Source: an uncultured Bacteroidales bacterium (GTDB lineage Bacteria > Bacteroidota > Bacteroidia > Bacteroidales > P3). Taken from it: 16,679 nucleotides of DNA. The notes below the pieces were generated by a model. That model made no database searches. It was not told the DNA's origin and saw nothing but the letters and a program-made list of their open reading frames with translations. The translations under genes and the position numbers were made by a program. This document shows, in pieces, positions 1-8,374 of the stretch; position 1 is the first letter of the stretch, and the number at the start of each line of letters is the position of its first letter. The DNA is taken from positions 1 through 16,679 of the forward strand of contig CALDHX010000023.1 of the NCBI GenBank assembly GCA_937901525.1, read 5' to 3'.

Positions 1-7
1 TTTTCAA

Positions 8-75
8 AAAAAATCAAAGAAAAAATTAAAAAAATCAAAGAAAAAAATTAAAAAAACAAAGACTTTTTTTTCAAG
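8..75. repeat. A-rich 21-base tandem repeat downstream of the sugar-transporter gene
   Basis: Three copies of an A-rich unit carry the word CAAAG at 15, 36 and 57, a period of exactly 21 bases. In the sense of the minus-strand operon this reads as repeated CTTTG words in long T tracts just after the transporter stop codon, so it may serve as a transcript-end region. There is no complete hairpin inside the window, and the element may continue past the left edge. The same words (TTTTTTCTTTGATTTTTT, and AAAGTCTTTG) occur after the phosphohexomutase gene near 15.0 kb. Confidence 0.5.
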
Positions 76-85
76 AGTTTAAGGC

Positions 86-1474
86 TTATTTTTTCCCTAT
101 TTTGAATCCCTTAATTCCATAGAAGAATAAATAAGCGTAAGACACCATCGGGATTAGGAAAGAAATGCTTATGTTTGTTGCATCGGCTAAAAGTCCTTGC
201 AAAGGAGGAAGTACTGCTCCGCCGACAATCATCATAATCAACATTGAAGAGACTTGTGAGGTTTGTTCTTTCAATCCGTCAATTGCAAGGGTGAAAACAT
301 TTGACCACATAATAGAATTAAACAACCCTATCGCAAGTAAAGTCCAAATCACCAAAGGAGAATTGATAGAAAGGCTTAAAATAATCAAGCAAACATTAAC
401 AAAAGCAAAAATTGCTAAACTGCGAGCAGTTTTTCCCTTGCCAATAAACAAACCAACGAAGTTCAAAGCGATAAATAACAAGAAAATCCAAACCTTTTCA
501 AAACTTAAACCATGCAAAGAATTGTTTATAAAGAATATTACAGCAAATCCTGTTGCGGCAAGCAATAACATATAAAGCAATTTCTTTTCTATCTTTAAAC
601 TACTCAAAGAAACCGAACCGAGAAAACGTCCAATCATAGCACCACCCCAATAATAAGAAAGATAAGCCGAAGCAAGACTTTCTTCCATATTGTAATTCTC
701 TTTCAAATACGAAACAATGTTGCTACCAACTGCTACTTCTGCTCCTACATAGAAGAAAATACCTAAGGCACCAAGTATTGTGTAAGGCTTAGACCAAATA
801 GAAGCTTTCTTACTTACTGAGGTTTCTTCTTCAATTGTTGTGTTGATTTTAGAAAAGTAGATAAAAATTGCAACAAGCAATAAAAGTCCTGCTAAAACCA
901 AGTAAGGAATAACCACAGTTGAAGGACCTTGATTTTCTTCCGGCTTAAACATTGTGAAAATCAAATATCCACCTAAGGCAGGTCCTAAGGTAGTTCCCAA
1001 AGAGTTAAAAGCCTGAGAAAGATTCAAACGAGAAGAAGCAGTTTGAGGCTCTCCAATGATTGCAACGAAAGGATTAGCTGCAATTTGCAAGAAAGTAAGT
1101 CCTAAACCCAAGCAAAACAAAGTGCAAAGGAAGATAGAAAAACTCAAAGCCTTGTAAGCTGCAAATGCAAACAAAGAACAAGCCACAGAAGAGATGACAA
1201 GTCCTATTACAATTGTTGTTTTGTAGCCCCATTTGCTAATAGGGTCTTTCTTTTTCAAGGAAAGAATGTAGAAAGCAAATGCCCCTACGAAATAAGCGAT
1301 AAAGAATGCGAATTGAACGATGTTTGCCTCAAAGTGAGAAAGGGAATAGATTTCTTTAAGAAAAGGAATCAAAATATCGTTCAAAGAAGTGATGAATCCC
1401 CACATAAAAAAGAGGATTGTAATTGAAATCATAGGCATTATGTTTTGCCCTTTTTTTAAACTTGTTGTTGTCAT
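86..1474 (-). CDS. Sugar MFS transporter, FucP/GluP (fucose/glucose/galactose permease) family
   Basis: This 462-residue, very hydrophobic protein has about twelve predicted membrane segments and should be a cytoplasmic-membrane sugar symporter. The family signature is clear. The first helix carries FFMWGFITSLNDILIPFLK, and the middle of the N-terminal half has QIAANPFVAIIG followed by TASSRLNLSQAFNSLGTTLGP, the hallmark of the FucP/GluP branch (glucose/galactose or L-fucose:H+ symporters). The substrate cannot be told from sequence alone. The chosen start lies one base after the stop of the upstream peptidase gene, so the two are almost certainly co-transcribed. The first 12 residues are polar; a start at Met13 (MPMISI) would also be reasonable. 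It is the last gene of a four-gene minus-strand operon and has full family length. Confidence 0.9.
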   Translation of the reverse strand: MTTTSLKKGQNIMPMISITILFFMWGFITSLNDILIPFLKEIYSLSHFEANIVQFAFFIAYFVGAFAFYILSLKKKDPISKWGYKTTIVIGLVISSVACSLFAFAAYKALSFSIFLCTLFCLGLGLTFLQIAANPFVAIIGEPQTASSRLNLSQAFNSLGTTLGPALGGYLIFTMFKPEENQGPSTVVIPYLVLAGLLLLVAIFIYFSKINTTIEEETSVSKKASIWSKPYTILGALGIFFYVGAEVAVGSNIVSYLKENYNMEESLASAYLSYYWGGAMIGRFLGSVSLSSLKIEKKLLYMLLLAATGFAVIFFINNSLHGLSFEKVWIFLLFIALNFVGLFIGKGKTARSLAIFAFVNVCLIILSLSINSPLVIWTLLAIGLFNSIMWSNVFTLAIDGLKEQTSQVSSMLIMMIVGGAVLPPLQGLLADATNISISFLIPMVSYAYLFFYGIKGFKIGKK

Positions 1475-1475
1475 T

Positions 1476-2717
1476 TTATTTATTTTTTAAATAATACAAT
1501 GTTGAATAATTTGTGTTGTTGAACAGATTGTTTGCAAGCGTTTGTAAATCTTCAAGACTTACTTTGTTGTATTGCTCTCTTTCTTGATTTATTAAATGAG
1601 TTTTTCCTTCAAGGTGAGTAAAATAAGCAAGATTCATTGCTTTGTCTAAGGCTTTTATGTTGCCGAAAGTAGAGTTTGCATCGTTTTTGTTTTTCATCTT
1701 TTGCAATTCGTTTTCGGTTATCATGTTTTCTTGCATTGATTTCAACTCTTTCCAAATTGCTTCTTCACCTTGCTCTATGCTTACGCCATCTCTATATTTT
1801 CCTGTAACGACAAAAAGTCCACAATCGTCTTCTCCTGTGATGAAAGCATTGATTTCGGTAAATAATTGTTGATTTACAACCAAGCTATTGTACAAACGTG
1901 TACTTTTTCCGTTAGAAAGCACATCGGAAATTAAGTCGTATTTATAATAATCTTCGCTTAGACGTCCCCCCATTTGAAAAATGATGCAAATTAAGTTAGC
2001 AGGCACATCGGCTTTGACTGTTTTCTTGCGATTTTCACTTTGCTTAGGCTCACAAGGGTAGGCTTTCTTAATTGTTTTTTTGCAAGGGATTTTGCCAAAG
2101 GAGTTTTCTACCATTGTTTTTAACTCACTTAACTCCACGTTTCCTGAAATTGCAAGAATTGCATTTGAGGGAGTGTAGTAGTTTTCATAGAATTGTTTTG
2201 CTCTTTCAAGGCTTACGTTTTCAATATGCTCAATACATTTTCCTATTGTTTGATGTTGATAGGGGTGAAGAGTGAAAGAAAGTTGTCTTATCTCTTTCCA
2301 CAAATCTCCGTAAGGCTGATTGATATATCTTTGTTTGAATTCCTCTATCACAACGCTCTTTTGTATATCTAAACTTTTTTGATTGAGGTTTAGATTTTGC
2401 ATTCTGTCGGCTTCTAAGTCCAAAGCGTATTGTAAATAAATGTTTGGCACGCTTAGATAATAGTTTGTTATGTCGTTATTAGTAAAAGCGTTGCTTTCTC
2501 CACCTAATCGTTCAACTATTTGGTCGTAATTTTCATAGTTTTTACTGCCCGAAAACATTAAGTGTTCAAAAAGATGAGCAAAACCTGTTGCATTGTCATC
2601 TTCGTGCTTTGCTCCAATTTCATATAGTAAATTAACAGCAACAAGAGTAGTGTTTTTGTCTTGATTAAACACTACTCTCAATCCATTTTCTAATTGAAAA
2701 GACTCAAAATTTATCAT
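1476..2717 (-). CDS. M16-family zinc metallopeptidase (pitrilysin/processing-peptidase type), single domain pair
   Basis: The 413-residue protein begins with the usual M16 N-terminus (F-LENGLRVVF). It carries the inverted zinc motif HLFEH with ligands His48, Glu51 and His52, the catalytic base being Glu51; a third ligand is expected near Glu125/Glu126 (VIEEFKQRY). The C-terminal half has the family's substrate-binding pattern around GKSTRLYNSLV. The length matches short, one-half M16 enzymes, which act as homo- or heterodimers, not the roughly 900-residue fused forms. No signal peptide is visible (MINFESFQ start), so it is probably cytoplasmic, whereas many relatives in this phylum are exported. 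It begins 8 bases after the AddB-like gene and ends one base before the sugar transporter. Its substrate is unknown. No second M16 gene is adjacent. Confidence 0.9.
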   Translation of the reverse strand: MINFESFQLENGLRVVFNQDKNTTLVAVNLLYEIGAKHEDDNATGFAHLFEHLMFSGSKNYENYDQIVERLGGESNAFTNNDITNYYLSVPNIYLQYALDLEADRMQNLNLNQKSLDIQKSVVIEEFKQRYINQPYGDLWKEIRQLSFTLHPYQHQTIGKCIEHIENVSLERAKQFYENYYTPSNAILAISGNVELSELKTMVENSFGKIPCKKTIKKAYPCEPKQSENRKKTVKADVPANLICIIFQMGGRLSEDYYKYDLISDVLSNGKSTRLYNSLVVNQQLFTEINAFITGEDDCGLFVVTGKYRDGVSIEQGEEAIWKELKSMQENMITENELQKMKNKNDANSTFGNIKALDKAMNLAYFTHLEGKTHLINQEREQYNKVSLEDLQTLANNLFNNTNYSTLYYLKNK

Positions 2718-2725
2718 TATTTCTA

Positions 2726-5287
2726 TTATTCTTCTTTGTTTGAGTCTTCAAAATTACTACAAATTTCTGTGTAATCGCAATATTTACAATTTTTTGTGCT
2801 ATTCCAATCCTTTTCTTTATCGAAAATATCTTCTAAACAAGCTTTTAAATGCTCTTCATATTCATTGTGAATAGCAGAGTTGTATTCTGAAACAGTGCAA
2901 GAAGAATCTTTTTGAAGCAAATGAGGATAAATCAATTGAGTGTCTATTACATTATGGTCTTTTCGTTGTAGTAAATAAGCGTAAAAAAGAATTTGCAAAG
3001 CATAGGTGTTTCTTTTTTCTTTTAAGTCGCTATTAAATAGATTTTCTATTTTGTTGTCAAATTCTTTTCTGTTTTTACTTGTCTTGTAATCAATGACAAC
3101 GTAATCTCCATTAGGGGTTTTATCAATACGGTCTATGATACCGTAGAGCTCTACTGTCAAGTTTTTTAAATGAACTTTAACTTCGTTTACTTTTTTTTCG
3201 GCTTCTTGGAATTTATTATCACTCTTATAATATTTTTCTAAGGATTGTAGGTATTTTGCACAGGTGTCTTTTGCCGATTGTGTGATGCTTGATTTTTCTT
3301 CTTCGTTTAACTGTTGAAAACCTTTGTTTATACACTCATCAATAGGGGCTTTATAATCTGAGGCAACAAAAAATTCTGCTGATTTATGAAATAGATTACC
3401 AAATGCTAAGTAAGAAATATCGCTTTCTTCTATTTTTTCTAAATTTTTAATGTATTTGAAAAAGAATTTCCTGCCACAATCTAAATAAGTGTTGATCATA
3501 GAGGCTGAGAAGGATTTGCTTTTTAAATTTTCTAAGTCTTCATCGGTTTTTTTGAAAAGATTTTCTGCATTTATCTCTTTTTGCTCTGCAAAAGGCATTG
3601 AAATAGTTTTTTCTTCAAAAACTATTTTGCTTTCAAGTCTTAGTTGAAAGAGAAATCTTGTCATTTCCTTTGTCTTTCCTCCTGAGCCAATGGTGCTATA
3701 AACAAAATCTAAATCTTTACGACTTTGAAATAATCTGTAAAAATAGTAAGCAAAGACTGCAATTTTTTTGTTTTGATCAATCAATCCAAAAGCATTTCTT
3801 AGCGAAAAAGGAATAAAAGAATTTATGTTATTGACTCTCGGAATGTTTTCATCGTTTGCCGAAAGAACAAGTACGTGTTTGAAGTTAAGATTTCTACTTT
3901 CCAATAAACCCATTATTTGTAATCCATCAACAGCATCAGATTCAAAAGGAATATGTAAACGTCTTAGTAAGAAAAGTAAGGTCTTTTTTAAAAAATTGTT
4001 TTGTAGAAATTCTATCTTGTTAAAAGAAAGAGTGCGTTTAAAATCGTTTAATATTTTTATTATGCTAAAACAACTTTGTTTTATTTTGTTTTCGTAGGAG
4101 GAAATGCCTTTTGAGTTTATGAAATCAGATAACTCATCTATTTGTTCTATGATGGATTTTTCTTCTTTTTGGATTTCATCTATTTTTTCTTCTATTTTGT
4201 TGAATAAAGGAATGTTTGAAAGAGGATAACCCATTGCAATATTTACTGTGGTCGGCTTTTCGCCAATTTTTTCTGGTAAAGATTTTATTACAAAAGGTAA
4301 AAGATTTTCATTTCCGAGTATAATAGCTATTTGATTTTGCTCTAAATCTTCTTTATACTTTGTTTCTAAATTTTTAATCCAAGTTTTTATGTAGTGAGCG
4401 TTTTCATTGTCAAAAGAAGTCTTTATTATGTTTATTTTTTCTTTGTTGGTAGTGATTGTACTGAAGTCGTTTTTTGCAAAATCTTTCTTGTGTGGGAAAT
4501 TTTTTAGGTTTTCTTTCATAAAGATTCCTGCTTCTTGCAAAGAGGAAGAAGTGTAATATTCATCGTAATCCCAATAAAAATCCACAGAATATTTATCTTG
4601 TAAAATTTTAAAAATGCTTTCTTCACATTTATTAAGGACATTGAAACCTACAACTGCGAAATTTTGATTGCGAAAAGTGATTTCTCCGTTTTTTATGCGG
4701 TCTAAGAAATCTCTATAAATCATTCCTGAGTATCCTATGCCTTGTTGTTGTAATTTTTCTTTGAAATCGCAATATATTTCTGCTAAACAATTCCATATTC
4801 TAATGAAATTTTTCTTTAAATCACTTGTTTCTTCAAAGATTGTAAAGAAACTTTCTAACAAGTCTTTTTGTTCTTTGGTTAAATAATCAAATGCGTTTTC
4901 TATTTCTTTGTATTCTTCTATTAGTTGAAAGACTTGTTTTGCATCAACAAGGTTTTTGTCAATGTCGTCAAAGTCTGAAAGAATTATTTTGCCCCAATTG
5001 TAGAAAGTCTCAAAGCTTTCGTTGTCGTTTTCTCCTATAATGGATTTGTAAGAAAGGAATAGTTGATAGATAAGAGAAAATTCATCTGCTACTTTAAGTA
5101 AAGAATATTGCTCAACAAAGTCTGCAATGCTTTTGCAATCAGGAATAAAAACCGTTTCTTTGTTTTGTTTTTTTAATTCTTCTTTAAAATATTTTATTGC
5201 TCTTTTGTTTGAGAATAATATTTGCAAATCAAGCAAATACTCATTGCTATGTTTCTTTATGTCTTGTGCTACTTTTTCTAAAAACAT
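2726..5287 (-). CDS. addB: AddB-like PD-(D/E)XK exonuclease with C-terminal iron-sulfur cluster
   Basis: The 853-residue protein is the probable second subunit of an AddAB (RecBCD-like) helicase-nuclease. The first 550 or so residues resemble a degenerate superfamily-1 helicase; the ILFSNKRA segment near residue 23 lacks a working Walker A motif, as is usual for AddB. The C-terminus is a RecB-type nuclease: Cys604 in YLDCGRKFFF, His634 in FGNLFHKSAE, Asp719 in GIIDRID, Asp733-Tyr-Lys735 in VIDYKTSK, and a following QILFYAYLL helix. Cys834, Cys837 and Cys843 (CxxCxxxxxC) together with Cys604 fit the four ligands of the AddB-type 4Fe-4S clasp. Its ATG overlaps the TAA of the AddA-like gene (TAATG), which suggests translational coupling. 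Assignment to AddB rests on the Fe-S nuclease pattern and this partner. Sequence similarity to characterised AddB outside the nuclease is weak by eye. Confidence 0.88.
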   Translation of the reverse strand: MFLEKVAQDIKKHSNEYLLDLQILFSNKRAIKYFKEELKKQNKETVFIPDCKSIADFVEQYSLLKVADEFSLIYQLFLSYKSIIGENDNESFETFYNWGKIILSDFDDIDKNLVDAKQVFQLIEEYKEIENAFDYLTKEQKDLLESFFTIFEETSDLKKNFIRIWNCLAEIYCDFKEKLQQQGIGYSGMIYRDFLDRIKNGEITFRNQNFAVVGFNVLNKCEESIFKILQDKYSVDFYWDYDEYYTSSSLQEAGIFMKENLKNFPHKKDFAKNDFSTITTNKEKINIIKTSFDNENAHYIKTWIKNLETKYKEDLEQNQIAIILGNENLLPFVIKSLPEKIGEKPTTVNIAMGYPLSNIPLFNKIEEKIDEIQKEEKSIIEQIDELSDFINSKGISSYENKIKQSCFSIIKILNDFKRTLSFNKIEFLQNNFLKKTLLFLLRRLHIPFESDAVDGLQIMGLLESRNLNFKHVLVLSANDENIPRVNNINSFIPFSLRNAFGLIDQNKKIAVFAYYFYRLFQSRKDLDFVYSTIGSGGKTKEMTRFLFQLRLESKIVFEEKTISMPFAEQKEINAENLFKKTDEDLENLKSKSFSASMINTYLDCGRKFFFKYIKNLEKIEESDISYLAFGNLFHKSAEFFVASDYKAPIDECINKGFQQLNEEEKSSITQSAKDTCAKYLQSLEKYYKSDNKFQEAEKKVNEVKVHLKNLTVELYGIIDRIDKTPNGDYVVIDYKTSKNRKEFDNKIENLFNSDLKEKRNTYALQILFYAYLLQRKDHNVIDTQLIYPHLLQKDSSCTVSEYNSAIHNEYEEHLKACLEDIFDKEKDWNSTKNCKYCDYTEICSNFEDSNKEE

Positions 5288-8217
5288 TACTCAACCTCCT
5301 TTATTTCGTTTCCTATAAACCACAAATATGTTTTAATATTTTTATACCCCATATTAGAAACTATTTGTTTGTATTCTTTTAATTGTTTGTGATATTTGTT
5401 TTCGTTTTCTTTGTCTTCGGTAAATTTATAATCCACAATAATTACTTCATCTCTGCCAAACATAATTCTATCAATTCTTCTTGTTTGTCCATTGCTTAAT
5501 ACTTCTTTTTCGTTTAGGACTTTATATGCACCGGAGAACCATTCGTATTTTTTTGCATCTAAAAACATCTGCTTAATTATTGTTTCGGCTTCTTGTTTTA
5601 GTGATTCGTCTTCTATTTTTGCTAAAACATTTTCCAAATCTTTTTCTTCGTAGATTTTTGAGCATATATCGTGTAAGGCAATTCCTCTGTTTCTTTTCTC
5701 TTGGCTTTCTTTTGTGTTGTGAATCTCAAAATAGTCTTGTGCTTGCTTGCTAAGAGAGAATTTTATCTCTGCTTGCATAGAAAAATTGGCTTGATCGATT
5801 TTTGATGTTATGTTTTCGCCATTGTGATTAAATATGTCTTGCTTTTTTTCTTTTTCTCCTTTTTCTTCTTTACTTATATTCTCGTTGCCAATTATGAATT
5901 TATTGTTTTCTTTTGTCGGATAGTTGTCATTTAAGTATGAAAATAAGTCATAAGAGCAATAATTTTCTTTTGTAGTCTTAGATATTGTACTTAAAGCGTG
6001 TTTTGCACGAGTGAAAGCAACATAGATAAGATTGTATGTGTCGATTATTTGTTCGTTTGTTTCAAATTGTGCTATTTGTTCGTAATAATGATTGCCAGTT
6101 TTTTCCAATTCGCTAAGGTTCGCTCTAAATAATTTTATCGGACTTTTTGAATTTATATTACCTATCCATAGTTTATTTATGTTATTGACTTTTTGCCAGT
6201 CAAAAAATGGTATTATAACAATGGGAAATTCTAATCCTTTTGATTTGTGTACTGATAATAATTTTATTTTTTTGTCAGTTGTATTTGAGTTTTCTTGATT
6301 GTCATCTAACGATATGGTAGAATCTTTTAATTCTTCTCTCCAATATTTTAGAAATAGACTTAGTTGTTGAGGTTTTTGTTGGCAATATTCTATTAAACGT
6401 TCGTAAAAGGCAGAGATAAAAATGTCTTTGTTATCTATATTGCAGATAGATATTATTTCATCTACAATATCTATTAGGTTTGCTTTGTCTTTATTGATTG
6501 ATTTTATGTTTTTGAGGGTTTCTTCACTCTGTCCATATATGTTTAGTAAGTATTGTGCAATTCTTTCTTCGTTATTGTTAATCAAACGTAAACAATATAT
6601 AATTGTTTTTATTGAATGAGAGGAATTAAAGGCGAATGCTTCACTTGAAATAGGAGAAATTCCTTTTGTTTTGAGGTATTGAGCTGTTAAGGCAAGCTTT
6701 TTGTTTGAACGAAATAAGAGTGCAATGTCGCAGTAGTTGAATCCTTTTGATATGTAGTAGTTTATTTCTTCTAATGTTTTGTCTAATACATCTATGTCTT
6801 TGGCTTTTTCTAAGAAATTGAATCTTAATAGTCCTTTGTCTTCGTTGTTTTTTGCTTTTTGTTTGACTTTTGTTTTGAAGATTTGATTTTCGTATAATGT
6901 TTTAAAGAATCCGTTGTTAAATTCTATTATGTTTTTGTCTGTTCGGTAGTTTGTGTCAAGTTCTTCAATGTTTCCTTTGTTTTTTTCAATCAAATCATTC
7001 ATTATTGTCCAATCTCCTTCATTGAAACGATAGATAGATTGTTTTAAGTCTCCAAAAATTGTTGTGCTTCCTTGATTGCTGCTACATTCATTAGCGATAA
7101 ATTGAAAGTTTTCCCACGATAGTTGTGAGGTGTCTTGAAATTCGTCAATCATAACGTGTTTTATCTTTGTTCCAATCTTCTCATAAACAAAGGAAACATC
7201 GTTCCCTTTTATCATTTCTGCAAGCAGGCCTGCTGTGTCTTTGAGAACAAACACGTTGTCTTCTTTTAAGGCTTCTTCTTTAAAGAGTTTTATGTATGGT
7301 AAAAGAATGTATTCATATACGGAGTCAATTTCTAATTTTGCCATAAAGGCTTCGTATTGTCCTTTGTCGAAAAAATCTACTATTTCCTCGTATCGTTCTT
7401 TGTTTTCTTGGTTTTGAAATTTTTTTAGTATTACTTTTTCGTATTGACAAAAAGGTTCGGCTTCTTTTACTAAGGCATAGTCATTTTTTCTGAATTTCGA
7501 TTTAATTACTTCTTTGCTATTGAAATCTTTTTTAAAGCTATTTATTTTTTGGTGTAGGTCTTTGAGAAATTTATTGTAGATGTTTCTTTGCTCTTTTGCG
7601 TATTTTAAGATTTCTTCGGTGTTAATCGTTTGCGATTTTAAGTTTTCTCTTATTGTTTGTTTGTTTAGGTCTTTGGCAAGTTCTAATAAAATTGTGTTGT
7701 AATTCCAATTATTGCCCTCTTCTAAGCGTTTGTCAATTAGTTCGGCTACATAGTCTTTTAGCTCTTCGGAATTGTTGAGCTTTTCTATTGCTTTTTCTAA
7801 ATAATCGCTTTCATCTAAAATCAAATCGAAGCGACTGCCAACTCCTACTTCTTTTGTGAGATTTTTAAGTACTTTTTGTAGAAAACTATCTATTGTTTCT
7901 ATGTTGAAATATGAGTAATCGTGAAGAATTGTTTGAAGTATTTCTTTTGATTTCTCTCTTATTGTCTGCTCACTTTTTGAGGTGTTTTCTTGAAGCTTCT
8001 TTAAATAATCTTTTGCGTAAGATTGATTTGTGGCTAATCCGTAAAGGGTAGAGAGGATTCTTGTTTTCATTTCGTTTGTGGATTTGTTTGTGAAAGTAAC
8101 TGCCAAAATGTTTCTGTAAGTGTAAGGATTTTCTAATAGTTTTTCAAGGTATTCACAAACAAGACTAAATGTTTTTCCACTACCTGCCGAGGCTGAATAA
8201 ATAGTTATTTGTCCCAT
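5287..8217 (-). CDS. addA: AddA-like UvrD/RecB-family helicase-nuclease
   Basis: This is a complete superfamily-1A helicase fused to a RecB-type nuclease, 976 residues from the chosen start. Motifs in order are Walker A SASAGSGKT (residues 8-16), Ia AVTFTNKSTNEMK, Walker B IDEFQDTS (Asp358, Glu359), GDLKQSIYRF, NYRTDKNI, VHKSKGLEFP and the arginine-finger motif LIYVAFTRAKHAL. The C-terminal nuclease shows His849 (ALHD), Asp916 (RRIDRI), and Asp929-Tyr-Lys931 (VDYKF). It should process double-strand-break ends for recombination together with the adjacent AddB-like subunit. The reading frame stays open 40 codons upstream to an ATG at 8337. The start at 8217 (MGQITIYSASAGSGKT) is preferred because the motif normally sits near the N-terminus and a promoter-like TATTTTTG lies between the two candidate starts. 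It is the first gene of the minus-strand operon. Confidence 0.92.
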   Translation of the reverse strand: MGQITIYSASAGSGKTFSLVCEYLEKLLENPYTYRNILAVTFTNKSTNEMKTRILSTLYGLATNQSYAKDYLKKLQENTSKSEQTIREKSKEILQTILHDYSYFNIETIDSFLQKVLKNLTKEVGVGSRFDLILDESDYLEKAIEKLNNSEELKDYVAELIDKRLEEGNNWNYNTILLELAKDLNKQTIRENLKSQTINTEEILKYAKEQRNIYNKFLKDLHQKINSFKKDFNSKEVIKSKFRKNDYALVKEAEPFCQYEKVILKKFQNQENKERYEEIVDFFDKGQYEAFMAKLEIDSVYEYILLPYIKLFKEEALKEDNVFVLKDTAGLLAEMIKGNDVSFVYEKIGTKIKHVMIDEFQDTSQLSWENFQFIANECSSNQGSTTIFGDLKQSIYRFNEGDWTIMNDLIEKNKGNIEELDTNYRTDKNIIEFNNGFFKTLYENQIFKTKVKQKAKNNEDKGLLRFNFLEKAKDIDVLDKTLEEINYYISKGFNYCDIALLFRSNKKLALTAQYLKTKGISPISSEAFAFNSSHSIKTIIYCLRLINNNEERIAQYLLNIYGQSEETLKNIKSINKDKANLIDIVDEIISICNIDNKDIFISAFYERLIEYCQQKPQQLSLFLKYWREELKDSTISLDDNQENSNTTDKKIKLLSVHKSKGLEFPIVIIPFFDWQKVNNINKLWIGNINSKSPIKLFRANLSELEKTGNHYYEQIAQFETNEQIIDTYNLIYVAFTRAKHALSTISKTTKENYCSYDLFSYLNDNYPTKENNKFIIGNENISKEEKGEKEKKQDIFNHNGENITSKIDQANFSMQAEIKFSLSKQAQDYFEIHNTKESQEKRNRGIALHDICSKIYEEKDLENVLAKIEDESLKQEAETIIKQMFLDAKKYEWFSGAYKVLNEKEVLSNGQTRRIDRIMFGRDEVIIVDYKFTEDKENENKYHKQLKEYKQIVSNMGYKNIKTYLWFIGNEIKEVE

Positions 8218-8253
8218 GATTTTAATTCTTGGAATTAGAAAATTATTTCTTTG

Positions 8254-8261
8254 CAAAAATA
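8254..8261 (-). promoter_or_regulatory. Candidate Bacteroidota -7 promoter element for the addAB operon
   Basis: The minus strand reads TATTTTTG here, an exact match to the Bacteroidota -7 consensus TAnnTTTG, 36 bases upstream of the chosen addA start. The T-rich stretch about 20 bases further upstream has no clear TTG -33 element, so the call rests on the -7 box and its position in the divergent gap. Confidence 0.4.
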
Positions 8262-8322
8262 AAATATTCCGTAGAAAGAAAAAAATATTCCTTAGTATTA
8301 TTTCAGTGTCAGAAAAAAGCAG

Positions 8323-8330
8323 TAATTTTA
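8323..8330 (+). promoter_or_regulatory. Weak candidate -7 promoter element for the gmk-side gene run
   Basis: TAATTTTA differs from TAnnTTTG only at the last base and lies 44 bases before the ATG at 8375. No convincing -33 TTG is seen. The 157-base gap between divergent genes (8218-8374) must hold promoters for both directions, but this one is tentative. Confidence 0.25.
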
Positions 8331-8374
8331 CAACCAATTTCGCAAAGAATAATTTTAAAAAAAGATAAAATATT

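Noticed and set aside
165..575. A 136-residue plus-strand frame within the transporter gene
   Set aside because: It is antisense to conserved FucP/GluP sequence and has no recognisable motif.
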